DNA of 64,000 bases from Panopea generosa (taxonomy: Eukaryota > Mollusca > Bivalvia > Adapedonta > Hiatellidae), in the NCBI GenBank assembly GCA_029582155.1, contig CM055895.1, forward strand, positions 49,535,417-49,599,416, read 5' to 3'. A model generated the notes under the pieces. The model did no database searches and was not told where the DNA came from. It saw only the letters and a program-made list of their open reading frames with translations. Below, one piece after another: positions 33,101 to 43,614 of this stretch (positions are counted from its first letter, which is position 1; each line of letters opens with the position of its first letter). A program made the position numbers and the translations under genes.

Positions 33101-36100
33101 GGATTTTAGTTCATTTATTATAATAAGATGTTCATATCCATTTTAAAAATAATTTCAGAATTAAAGACATTTATATCATTTTCTTCCCGATATACTCCTT
33201 TTAAAGAAAGGAGCTACAACGATTAAGCAAGTAGCTGTTGACAATGTGATTGATTGATTGAATATTTAGCATCATTTTTATGCCATCGAGGGCTAACAGA
33301 CGATCAGTTAATCTAACCACTGTTTCCTGGGATTAACCAGTACTTGAGCACACCCCATCTCCACAAGTAACTGATAACTTTCCCACTTGAATCAGTGGTG
33401 AGAGACGAATGATAATGAGACGCAATGTCGTATATCAATCATCACGGAGTCTGTTGCCGGGCGGGGAATTCGAACTCACGACTCCTGGATTGATAGTCAG
33501 ATGCGTAACCGACTGAGCTAATCGGGCCCGGCTTGACAATGTGAAAAAAGACTATAATTAATATGGACATAATTAGGGGAAGAGCTTGGGAGATCCCACT
33601 GACAACATAGAAAGTCAGGCGGTAACCAGAAGGTTAACTACAAATAATTTCATATTTATAAACTATTGGATATATTTTTTTTGTAGAATCCACTTCACAA
33701 AATAGAGGTTATTTTTGAAAAAGGGTTTTTTTTTTCATTCTGTGAAAATAGGACAAAAAAGCTTTGTCAGATGTCAACTATTTTTAATGAATTTGAAACT
33801 CGTATTCAGTTAAATATTTAATATATATGCATTATATGATTATAGATTAACTGAATGAACTGGAGTCTTAATTGGATTATGTGTACACTAAGCTCAACAT
33901 TGAACAGCAAAAATTGAATTCACTAAAGCATATAACAAAATATGTAATGATGTTAATAAATGAAATGAGGATGGACACTATACTAAATAAACAATTTGCA
34001 CTGTTTTTCTAATTTCTAATGCTTCTTTTACTTGTACACTATATTTGGTTATAGATGAAATGAACTTGTACACTATATTTGGTTGTAGATGAAATAAGCC
34101 TGTACACTATGTTTGGTTATAGATGAAATGAACTTGTACACTATATTTGGTTATAGATGAAATGAACTTGTACATTATATTTGGTCATAGATGAAATGAA
34201 CTTGTACACTATATTTGGTCATAGATGAAATGAACTTGTACATTATATTTGGTCATAGATCAAATGAACTTGTACACTATATTTGGTCATAGATCAAATG
34301 AACTTGTACACTATATTTGGTCATAGATGAAATGAACTTGTACATTATATTTGGTCAAAGATGAAATGAACTTTTACACTATATTTGGTCAAAAATGAAA
34401 TGAACTTGTACACTATATTTGGTCATAGATGAAATGAACTTGTACACTATATTTGGTCATAGATGAAATGAACTTGTACACTATATTTGGTCATAGATCA
34501 AATGAACTTGTACACTATATTTGGTCATAGATCAAATGAACTTGTACACTATATTTGGTCATAGATGAAATGAACTTGTACATTATATTTGGTCAAAGAT
34601 GAAATGAACTTTTACACTATATTTGGTCAAAAATGAAATGAACTTGTACACTATATTTGGTCATAGATGAAATGAACTTGTACACTATATTTGGTCATAG
34701 ATGAAATGAACTTGTACACTATATTTGGTCATAGATGAGATGAGTTTGTACACTATATTTGGTCATAGATGAGATGAGTTTGTACACTATATTTGGTCAT
34801 AGATGAAATGAGCTTGTGTGCTGTACTTGATTATAGGTGAAATGAGCTTGTACACTATATTTCGTTGTAGATGAAATTAACTTGTATACTATATGTGGTT
34901 ATAGGTGAAATAAGCTTGTACATTGTACTTGATTATAGGTGAAATGAGAGAAGAACGACCAGGCAAGGCTATAACTTATGCAGCGGTTGCCACAGAAGGA
35001 CCAAGGTAAGAACATGTCTTGTGGATGGAGGATAATATAATTATTCTCAGAGGTACAATGCAAACATGTTAGATGAAGTTAATTTAACAGTTTAATTTCT
35101 GTTCAGAAGAATTATCTCCTACATGTACATGAGGTTTGTTGTTAAGTGGACACCAATAGTGTAATGAATGAGATAATTTTATGTTTGTGTAAAATTGAAA
35201 AATAAAAAAAAAACAGGTAAGATGCAAGGCAATGAATTGACTACGAGAGCTATTGCAAATTTTCCTAGACGCGCATTCTGATTCTGGTAATAATAATAAT
35301 AATTTATAATCGTATCACTTCTGAAAAAATTATTGAAAAAACAAGACAATATCTCCAACAACAGCAGAAATATATTGTAGCATAGGTATGCGAGTACTGT
35401 TGCAGGTCAGCTCCAAACACGACTCCATAACTTAGCATTTCAAGCCATGCAGTACTTTCAGTATTTCCTGTTAATTCACTGAAGTTGTTTAATCTGCCCC
35501 TGTGACTTAAAATATTGAAATAATGTGAAATCTAGAACATCAAGGTCCAGCTTGTATGGCAAGAAGCTTTTGAAACCGTAAGACATCGAGTTCTAATATT
35601 AATTATTCTAATATTGGGACACCCTAACATATCTGTAGCCTGTGTTTAGTTTTTTAGATGACTTCGTAAAGAAATAATATGAAAATGGAACTAAGAAATG
35701 TCACCGCTTTATGCAAGAATATCTTAAAAAGGACTTTTTTTGTATAAAGTTGATAGTAAAATATAGTACATTCATTCTTCTGTGGCTGTATATGGAATTC
35801 TAACTTAATGAAAATTATAAAATTTCTGACTAAGACTAACATCACAAATTGAGAAAACGTATATCAACTAGTTTCGGAATAATTTCTCCAAATAAAAAAA
35901 CATAGTTCATTATTAAATTGAACTGGCTTGTTACAATTTGTTAAAAATTATCAAACATTTTATCTCCAACAGTCTTGCAAGTAAAGATCTGTTAGCAGCA
36001 AGCGTCTTGCAGCAAATCATGGGAACTGGTCCCCAGGTCAAGCATAGTCAAAATATAGCTGGTTCCAGGCTTGTGCAAGCAGTTTCCAAAGCAACAGGAC

Positions 36101-39100
36101 AACCATTTGCTGTGAGTAAAACCTCATATTTAAAATTGATATTTTAGCTCACCTCAGTCACGGTCTTGGGTGCTCAAGTAGCTTGGTTACTGATGGTTAC
36201 TCATGATAGAAATAAACTCAGCTTACATGAGCAGCTCTCGAGTCTGCTTCCTGGATGGATCCAGCACTGAGTGTTATTTTAGGAGAGGCCATGGGGTTTG
36301 ATCTGGAATCACATCCGCAACCTATAGTGTGAGATGAGTTGCCAGCACTGGATCCACTACACAGCTTTGAACATTCCTTCATTGATTTTATCATATTTTA
36401 TGAAAAAAGTTTTTTACCAAGATGTTACGATAGGTATAGGTAGGTCCTCATGGAAGCTTCAATATTTTCAAATGTGAGGCCTCTCGTTAATAAATTTTCA
36501 TCTACAAATAAAAGCCTAGTGCTTAATACATAAAGATATATTACTATGGCCTTTATGCTAATAAAATACCTTAATTACAATGACTGCTACCGTTAACTAA
36601 ATTGAATTATTGAAAATATAACGTCTAGATTTGGTATACAATGTTTGACTGTTCATGAGTATTTTACCTATGTCTATATATTATGTGTCTATGCAATATT
36701 TGTTTAATTTCAACCAAATATTGGCTCTAGTTTTTGTTGTTAATGTGTATGGTATAGAACATTACAACTTTTTGGTTCAGTATTTAATTCACTTAGAGAG
36801 CAAAGCTGTTATTGGTTATTAAATATGAACTGTTGTAAAATGTATCCAAATTGATATATTTTGGCAAGAAATACAGTACAATAGTTATTTGTTTATGGGA
36901 AATGCCTTGTATTCTTGTTTGAACATTTTTGGTCCCATTGTGCCATATGTACTTGGGCACCACCCGAGCATCCCCCTCCACAACCCCAATTTTTTTGTTT
37001 TTGTAATTTTGTTTTGTATTTAATGAAATACTTTGCTCAGCTACATACCAACTCTGACATGACGTATTGTCTGTTTCCAGATTACTAGCCTGAATGCCAA
37101 TTACACAGATTCTGGGTTGTTTGGTTTTGTATGTGCCGCCGCACCAAACGATATGGATATGGTGAGTTGTGATTACCATAGGGCAATCAGATGATACTGC
37201 GTAATGATTAATTTTCATGGGAGATTAATGTTTGTTGATTTCTAAGGGAGCCACAAAAATGAAATCAAATCCCCACAAATTGGTTATAAATTATCCACTA
37301 TTTTCTATGTTGTGTGTGCATATTGTTACTATTAATGGATAAATATTTAATCATGTACATAATATATTTGTAAACAAATTTCAACTCGGCAATAAGCATT
37401 CAACTTGTGAATGTTGTTATCATAGCATTTTAATCAAAACTCATAAGACATCTATCCCAGGATTGACTGCTGTGGGTACGGTTGGCAGTCTATTAAGGTA
37501 CTTTAATTAATATTCAGCTTCCACTTTATTGGTTGTTCGATACAATTAATGAATTCACAGTATGTGTGGCATGATTCTGAAATGGATGATATTTTCATTA
37601 TGAATACAGTCATTCTTAGATAATGAACCCTCACAAAAGTGGTGTATATAACTTTTGGTTGTTGTCTGCTTGCCTGTTGTTCAGGGCAAATAAATTAAGT
37701 TAAGAGTGGTTAAGAACACATTAGAACTTGATCTTACCCTTGACGTTATTTATTCTTTACAGAGTTACGTTGCCAAAAAGCATGAAAAGAAGCTGCATAA
37801 ACTCAAGATGTTGTAATGTTCATATATTTGATAATTCATTTATCACATAATTTTTTAATCATACATTTAACTCCAAATATGTTAAAACTTTATGGATATG
37901 CATATATTTTCCTCACATTCTTGACAGATAATATTTTAAGAAGGGCTCTGCCCCATTTACATACAGCATAAGTAGGGGTATCTCTTACCTGTGATGAATG
38001 TGACCACAGGACTGAAGAGGTTTTTTGTATATTTTTTCACACAAATACAAGAAGATATATTTAGTTTTATATATATATATATATATTGGTCTTTATTTAA
38101 ACTTGCATCTTTTAGGTGTTGAGGTCTGCTTTTACTGAGTTTGCTGGGGTCACCAAAACTGGCTTGAAGGATGAAGAAGTTGCCAGAGGAAAGTAAGACT
38201 TTTTCTCTTAATAAAAAAGTTGTGATGTCCATATGTCTCTATGTAGATTTGCTGTCTACGATACTTAAACAGTGATATCTACAGGTTTACACTTTGAGAC
38301 ACAATGATAAATATAAAACAAATATTCACCATGAGAAAAGAACTCTTTTTATTAACTTGAAATCAGTTATTAAAAGGTTATCTTTATTTTATTTTACCAA
38401 ATTGATATTTACATTTTATATTGATGTTTACATTTAATCAATTTTTGCATACTTTGAAAATTTGTTTCAATGTCTCTTTAAAATTGTTCCTCCTAACTGG
38501 TAAAATGGCCTGAACAAATTCTGTTACAGCTTATGTAAAATAGATTTGTTTAAACTTACTATCAAATCATTCCTTTTCAAATTTTGAATGAACTAGCCAT
38601 CTGCCATATAATGAGTTGTGTAGTCTAATCATTGTATGTTATCCATTTATTGGGCTATAATATTAAATGTGCTGTCAAAGCAATTGTATCAACAGTTGTA
38701 TCGTTTCTGTTGACTATAGTTTCATTTAACATCAACTGGTAAAGATTGCCAGAAAGTGTTATTGTTTCAAGAAAGGTGGAAAATTAAAGACGTAATGCTA
38801 CTAAATTGTTCTTTATGTGATATGCATTTTATAGGTATTTTATATATTCAAGTACATGTATCCGACAAGCTACTTTTAAATAAAGTCACACTTGCGTTAT
38901 CCTGAATGTAATTAATTCCACTGGTGACAGTTATGATTATGTCTATGCCTCAGCTATAATGCAAAAGAAGAAAAAATCAAATGTCTGACCCTCACCCCAA
39001 AGCCTGCCCACAAGAAAATAAAAATGGTGAACATGTACTCGACAAAATAAAACATCTACATTTATTTTGTGTGTGTGGCAGGGGATGTCAGCAGGCATAA

Positions 39101-40327
39101 CAAAATGTCTCCCTCCCCCCCCCCCATATTTTGGGTGGAGTCAGGTATAGCAGTAATTAAGCACTGATACTGTTATCAGTACTTTACTTGAGGTATGTGG
39201 AAATAAATGCTCAAAATATTTAGTTGCTTCTTTTTCTGGTAAACATATTGAAGAGCCAAATATCAAGACAAGTTCATTTTGTTTGAGAGGCTTTTATTTA
39301 AAACACATTGGAAACCATAATTTATTAGCTGTGGTTGTGATATAACCAAACAAAATCATAACTGGAGATTTTACACATTGACACTATTGCCATGAAGACA
39401 ACTATATTCCTGGGATATCTGTTGTAGGAGCATGCTCAAGTCCAACATAATGATGTCTATGGAGGATGGCAACAATCAGTTGACAAACCTTGCCGAACAA
39501 GTATTGGTATCTGAAACAATCACCACACCCTCCCAGGTAGCTGCGCTCGTAGACTCCATAACAACTGCAGATGTTGTTGCTGTAAGTAACCCCTTTTTTT
39601 TTACTTTCTCATGACATAATAACTAAAATGACTCTCATATTAACTTTCTTGTAGTATAGGTTGGACAGTGATGCATAAATGACGACAATAAGGGCCTCAT
39701 GTTATATAGAAATTATCAATCTTTTTTTTTTTTTTGAACAGCATAAATATCCTGAAAATTTAAAAAACATTTATCCCGAGTACCACGGCTTTTGTCATCT
39801 TGTTCTGTTTGTCAACTAAGATTACAGTATTTCACCATTGCATTCTGGCACCCGATGTTTTGGGACACCCATATTTATTTTCAATAAAAAAAGTTTGGAC
39901 ACATTACAATTTGTTAACAAATTAATTTTACGCCTATTAGTTTTGGACACCTATAAATCTTACTTTTTGAACATTGTAATTTTGAATCTCCGAAAATTTC
40001 ACACATCAGCAAAGAAAATAATAAATGTCCTTGAACTAATAAATTTATACACTGATCAGGTAAAATTGCTGCTTGCTTTGTTCATTAAAAGTTTACATAT
40101 TAAGCTCTAGTACCATTAATGGAAAAATTGCATTCAAAATAAATTAATGCAGTAAATTGCTTTTCATTTAAAAATGTACAATTTTAACCCTTATGTCGTT
40201 AATACAGATATGTATATATTAAAATTTTGTATTTTAGGTGGCCAAAAAATTGGTCAACGGCAAGCCATCTATGTCAGCTGTAGGTGCCCTGAAAAACACA
40301 CCATATTTAGAAGAGCTCCTTAAATAA
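24154..40327 (+). CDS. UQCRC2: Cytochrome b-c1 complex subunit 2 (complex III core 2), 5' exon missing
   Basis: Exons: 24154-24228, 24521-24667, 25256-25320, 27251-27307, 28884-29017, 30256-30353, 32522-32681, 34939-35005, 35973-36111, 37081-37161, 38116-38192, 39428-39581, 40238-40327. Phases agree at all 12 junctions. The 447 residues shown plus a short missing start match the usual length of about 450. Core 2 is a structural, M16/mitochondrial-processing-peptidase-like subunit on the matrix side of ubiquinol-cytochrome c reductase. Diagnostic text: VENYSRLSRVTMVAKAGSRH (first M16 domain), STTRDYAYYTVECRRENLLT, VEMLHQAAFKDTLGNSLYAP, DKNRLAIVGQGIDHQLALEI, then the second half LLAASVLQQIMGTGPQVKHS, NANYTDSGLFGFVCAAAP and the C-terminus NTPYLEELLK. 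The zinc-site position reads HFLRH, not HxxEH, consistent with a non-peptidase. The first exon shown has acceptor tatatttaag and opens in a presequence-like stretch (GRLYTTQTARKVASTAAV). Confidence 0.96.
24737..25030 (+). repeat. Molluscan 'ttagcttgactattc' repeat
   Basis: Starts tttttagcttgactattcaa and contains gctcacctgagcatc, cacaccttggttaaagttt, tgtatctcagtaactattg and aaacttcatgcaagg. I recognise this word order as a very abundant non-coding repeat in bivalve and gastropod genomes. It sits in a UQCRC2 intron. Confidence 0.7.
26511..26580 (-). mobile_element. Truncated ATTG-tailed SINE end
   Basis: attgattgattgattgattg then aatatttagcatcttttttatgct, matching the 3' end of the SINE at 20279-20553, after which similarity is lost. 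Confidence 0.7.
26814..26846. repeat. Perfect 14-bp hairpin
   Basis: AGGGCAAGTAGATT (26814-26827), 5-nt loop ttttc, then AATCTACTTGCCCT (26833-26846). It is subterminal in the 25434-26882 element and followed by a T-run, so it may form a cruciform or RNA hairpin. Confidence 0.9.
29250..29700 (+). repeat. Molluscan 'agctctactggccaaaggcc' repeat
   Basis: Starts ttttagctctactggcc, then gatgtccgtcatctgtcg, accgcttgaccaattaaact and gaagatggccgccatt. Non-coding dispersed repeat of a molluscan type, in a UQCRC2 intron directly downstream of exon 28884-29017. The 67-residue frame inside it (29490-29693) is not supported as a gene. Confidence 0.6.
30435..30648 (-). mobile_element. TTAA-bounded MITE (piggyBac-like), copy A
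   Basis: TTAACCCTTGCCTCCATAG at the left and TATGAAGAAAAGGATTAA at the right are imperfect inverted ends next to TTAA. The interior shares accaatcacagaaggccttt, actgttttccactctgtcag and gccttctatattagag with copies B (51335-51582) and C (56196-56400). Confidence 0.72.
31540..31830 (+). repeat. 'tttttagctcacc' dispersed repeat
   Basis: Begins ttttagctcaccggaatgaa and includes gagctattgctatgaccccg and catcatctgtagacacccag. Same TTTAGCT start as the repeats at 24737, 29250 and 36144. Non-coding, in a UQCRC2 intron. Confidence 0.5.
31882..32107 (+). mobile_element. tRNA-derived SINE with 'gtgtccttgagcaagacact' body
   Basis: Head gatccagtggtagatcacc (A box) and gtgggtttgatcctccgcc (B box), then the widespread invertebrate SINE word gtccttgagcaagacacttt. 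The 3' end is aagtaaaataaatagtttaa. The short duplication agtctgaa flanks it (31874-31881, 32108-32115). Confidence 0.78.
32205..32350 (+). repeat. Dispersed repeat, copy 1 (partner at 43160-43310)
   Basis: Shares ctggaaattt(g/c)t, aatgcttaaactcaaagaaa and tattaaggttagtttctaaa with 43160-43310 in the same order and orientation. Non-coding. Confidence 0.55.
32729..33204. mobile_element. TTAA-bounded MITE, 'aaagggaatatatcggga' family
   Basis: The left end TTAAAGGGAATATATCGGGA is inverted at the right as tcccgatatactcctttta; both abut TTAA. The interior (gatttcctaacttgggctat, tttcccgcttaaaattgcaa) recurs at 56545-57000, and the end sequence recurs at 42699. In a UQCRC2 intron. Confidence 0.75.
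33250..33532 (-). mobile_element. tRNA-derived SINE with (ATTG)n tail
   Basis: Near-identical in layout to 20279-20553, with minus-strand head gattagctcagtcggttacg and gagttcgaattccccgccc. The perfect 12-bp duplication TTGACAATGTGA is at 33238-33249 and 33533-33544. It is full length, so it is likely one of the younger copies. Confidence 0.92.
34025..34958 (+). repeat. 34-bp minisatellite made from a UQCRC2 acceptor junction
   Basis: About 27 copies of a 34-bp unit (atgaaatgaacttgtacac then tatatttggtcatag). The last copies change to ttgattatag followed by gtgaaatgag, which is exactly the acceptor and first ten bases of the exon at 34939. The array therefore repeats the intron-exon boundary in the sense orientation. 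The 12-bp larger-scale pattern (a block of about seven units near 34240-34420 recurs near 34480-34650) shows recent block duplication. Confidence 0.95.
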
Positions 40328-40436
40328 ATCTCATCATGTTATAGGACATTTTATAAATTAGTATTTCGATGAAAGGACAATTGAGAAGTTTTTGTGGATT
40401 TAGTAGCATTTGATGATGAAATTTGAGGCAAAGAAA

Positions 40437-40442
40437 AATAAA
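40437..40442 (+). promoter_or_regulatory. Candidate poly(A) signal, UQCRC2
   Basis: AATAAA, 110 bp after the UQCRC2 stop, with a T-rich stretch starting 20-30 bp downstream. Position and context are typical. Confidence 0.65.
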
Positions 40443-40889
40443 GATTTTATAATAGGGGGAAAACATTTTATTTTTTTGAAATTTACTTCGAAGTGTTGAA
40501 CCCGTATAATGTATTCAGTGTTTTGCTCGATGAAATGATTGACACTTATTTAAAAGTTTTGTTTTTCTATAATGTAATTGAAGATTGGAAAGTAAAAATA
40601 ATTGTTTTTGCTGTAGATATTCTACAATCATCATCAGTGTTTCATGTGCTTTGTGATGATAACGAAAATTAAAAATAAGTTATTGTTTATACGGTTGTAT
40701 TGTCTCATTTTTCTGCCATGTATTTTGCCTGGGGCTTGCCCCAAGGTCATAACAGCAATGCTGGATTTCTGACTGTTTCTACTTTTGCTTATCTGTCCAA
40801 AAGTGCAAAGTACTCTAAAAACTAAAAATGTGTGGTGAAAAACAGTTCGACATGGTCCAACTAATGCTTCAGTCACATTTGTGCTGGCT

Positions 40890-41111
40890 GGGAAGTAGGA
40901 ATTGCCCGGCGTCCTGGGCGCCGGGAACTTTTTTCCAATGTCTGGGATTTGCCGTGAGTGTGGTCACATTAGATACGGGCACCGATGGCTGGGCTGTCGT
41001 ACGGTAGAAGATGTTCGTGAGGCTGCCGACCATGTGACGCGACACGGGAGACTGCCAGGAAGTTCCGAAAACTCATCGCCCGGGTGCCTTTTCGGAAATT
41101 GGCGCAAATGA
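40890..41111 (+). other. GC-rich orphan ORF with zinc-knuckle-like motif
   Basis: A 69-residue frame from ATG 40902, much richer in G+C than its surroundings. It encodes CRECGHIRYGHRWLGC, i.e. C-x2-C-x6-H-x4-C, two residues longer than the classic retroelement zinc knuckle, followed by RTVEDVREAADHVTRHGR. It may be a scrap of a retroelement or a captured gene fragment. No homologue recognised, no promoter or neighbouring domain seen. Confidence 0.4.
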
Positions 41112-41181
41112 GACTGAAGCATGAACTGCCTTTAAAACTTAAGATTATGAATATTTAGCAAATGATCATGACTGTATTGAT

Positions 41182-41205
41182 GTTTTTTTTTGGGGGGGGG
41201 GGGGG
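41182..41205. repeat. Poly-T/poly-G tract
   Basis: A run of T followed by 14 G (41192-41205). Confidence 0.9.
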
Positions 41206-41224
41206 TTTCAACACATTCAGGTTA

Positions 41225-41425
41225 TATATGGCATATCCAGTTTTAATGGTAGAGGAAGACCTCCAAATGAATCTGAGTAGAATCACCATCCTTCTTCCAG
41301 TAACTGGCAAACTTTCTCGCATAAAGTTTTTGAAGCGAGCGCGACTCAAACCTAGGACTTCAACAGTTGGAGGCAAGTGATCTCGAGATAGCGCCTTAGA
41401 CCCTTCAGCCAAGGGGGACCCACAT
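41225..41425 (-). mobile_element. tRNA-Leu-like-headed SINE copy
   Basis: On the minus strand: cccccttggctgaagggtct, aaggcgctatctcgagatca, ctaggtttgagtcgcgctcg (B box), then gcgagaaagtttgccagtta and ctactcagattcatttggag. Same body as 11373-11616, moderately diverged. Confidence 0.8.
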
Positions 41426-41914
41426 GTTGATGTTTAAATAAATTTGAAAGATTTTAGACCTTGATGAACCGTTATAATTTCAACAAAAGTTGAAAATTAA
41501 TGAATTAATGATTATACATATATTACTTAATGGGGGGTTTAAGTAGCTGTTTCAAGATCAACACTGAGGTTGTGGTTTTGTGTCTTCTCTCAGTCCACAA
41601 ATGCTGTGAAAGGTTTACCAGTTGCAGTGTACTTTTGGAAGGACAGTATTTATTCTGAGGTTTTCCTTCGCCAATAAAAGCACAAAGCCAATGTCATCGC
41701 TGGAACAGGGATGTCAACACACTGAATGGGTGCAAACATTTTAATTGCTTCTGTATGAAAACACGTCACACTTGCAAAACAATATCGTTGCACCAATGAA
41801 ATGCAAACTGGTCATTTATAACTCCATCCAACTGCATTTTTCATTGAGAAGTGAAATACAGTTGGTGTGTATAGTTCATTTAGACTGGCTGTACTGCCCC
41901 ATCAAGTCTCCAAC

Positions 41915-42115
41915 ATCAGATTGATTGAATATTTAGCGTCATTTTTATGCCATCAAGGGCTAAGACGATCAGTTAACCTAACCACTGTTTCCTGGGATCC
42001 TGGAAAGCACCCATTCAGTGTGTTGACAGCAACTTTCATGATAAATCACAGAGACTGGCCAGGCATGGATTCAAACTCGCATCCCCTGAATTTACAATCA
42101 GACATGTTTATGACA
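41915..42115 (-). mobile_element. Degenerate ATTG-tailed SINE copy
   Basis: gattgattgaatatttagcg, atgccatcaagggctaag and taaccactgtttcctgggat match the SINE 3' half. The middle is rearranged, and the head is only recognisable as ggattcaaactcgcatcccc. Confidence 0.65.
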
Positions 42116-43159
42116 TATTTAGCTTGGCCTGTCCTCATACAGCCTACACTTTTGTTAATAATGTAGTTTTAGTAAATTATATCCACAAACTCTTCAATAA
42201 TGGTCAAACAATATTATTTATTGCTTCTTAATTAACAGGTCAATTTCACAACAGCCATTTCACATATTTGTAGCAGGATCCATATCAAGCCATATAATGA
42301 GTTGCAAAATTCATTTTAAATTCACAGTTATTTTATGGTAGAGAATGTCCCTACATTAATGGGTAGAAAGCGTAACATTTGGAAAGTAAAATATAGAAAC
42401 ATTATGCAAAGTTATGATGGCAGTGTTTTATTCTCTAATGAGCATTACAGCTTCAAAAACATGTAGAAAATTTTATCTAGAAAAATAATTTCATTATATT
42501 TCATGTAGAAGATGGCAAAACGTTAATAATACAATATATATATTATATGTAACTATATGTCCTTTGAATCAGATATTCCCATCATAATGTTAGTGTAAAT
42601 TGATTGTACTGGTCGGTCACTTGCCTTGCAATGCCATTTTTGCTTAATACTTCATTTTGTGACAGCTTCAGTCAAGTTGTATCTAACAGTCACACCTCTT
42701 AAAGGGAGTATATATCTTGGGGGGGAGGGGAAATGTCTTAAAAATAAAACATTATTTAAATGGATAAAAAAGCATCTTGTTATTATTAATAAATAAAATC
42801 TGAATGGTTTAGTATGTCAAATCCACTAAAATATTAAAATAGATATCCCCAGTCAACAAGTATATATAGGTATGATATATTGGGGGTGGGGGAATGATTT
42901 TTGCCAATTTTAAAATTCTGATATCCCTTTAGGTGCATTTACTGTTAATTCAACTCATATCTTAAAGGGGCCCATAAAGCAATGTTGAAATCATCTTTGT
43001 ACATCAACTCCATATTTACACCCATGTGTAAATGTTATCTCATGAAATTTCATATTAAATAACTTATTTGTCTCACATTAGTTTTGAAAATACAAGTAAA
43101 AAAATACAAATTGATATTAATATTAAACAATAAATTTTCACCTATACAATGTACATGTA
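42116..43159. other. Region between UQCRC2 and METTL14, no gene recognised
   Basis: AT-rich DNA apart from the TTAA element at 42699-42932. It is the tail-to-tail space between the two convergent genes. Confidence 0.5.
42699..42932. mobile_element. Degenerate TTAA MITE, same end as 32729-33204
   Basis: Left end TTAAAGGGAGTATATATC; right end gatatccctttag is its degraded inverse. The interior is largely unrelated. Confidence 0.5.
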
Positions 43160-43310
43160 CACAGGGCTTGAAATTTCTTATAAAAGCTACTTGTCCTCCA
43201 TTTCCAACATTTTTTATTGAATGCTTAATATCAAAGACATATTAAGGTCAGTTTCTTAAATCTTAAGAAAAATTTGTAAAATTTTCCTGCACTGGTACAT
43301 TTGTTTATAT
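43160..43310 (+). repeat. Dispersed repeat, copy 2 (partner at 32205-32350)
   Basis: gcttgaaatttcttataaaa, gaatgcttaatatcaaagac and atattaaggtcagtttctta match the partner copy. Confidence 0.55.
43213..43218 (-). promoter_or_regulatory. Candidate poly(A) signal, METTL14
   Basis: AATAAA on the minus strand about 400 bp after the METTL14 stop. It is a weak assignment because it lies inside a dispersed repeat and other A/T hexamers are near. Confidence 0.3.
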
Positions 43311-43614
43311 ATATTAATGCTTGATATCTTCAGTATTTTTTATATTTGTGGCCATCTTACTGGAATACTGAAACCAGTAAATATACCATGATCCAAGCCA
43401 ATAGCTGGAAAAAATCAATGTGTAGTCTTGCCTTCAGAACACTCGTTCTGATGCGTGGTCGCCTAACCGGCAAGTGTCAGTTAAGAGATACATTTTTCTC
43501 CAATATTGGTACATCTTTAAAAATAAGATATATAACCTGGAGAATCGTAGATGCATACCTCACTGATAACTTTGTCTTCTTCACACAGGAAAAGTTAATA
43601 CAACAAAGCTGATG

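Noticed and set aside
36793-37218. 141-residue minus-strand frame
   Set aside because: It runs antisense through UQCRC2 exon 37081-37161 and has no recognisable domain.
39838-40110. 90-residue plus-strand frame
   Set aside because: Low-complexity AT-rich intron sequence of UQCRC2 without family similarity.
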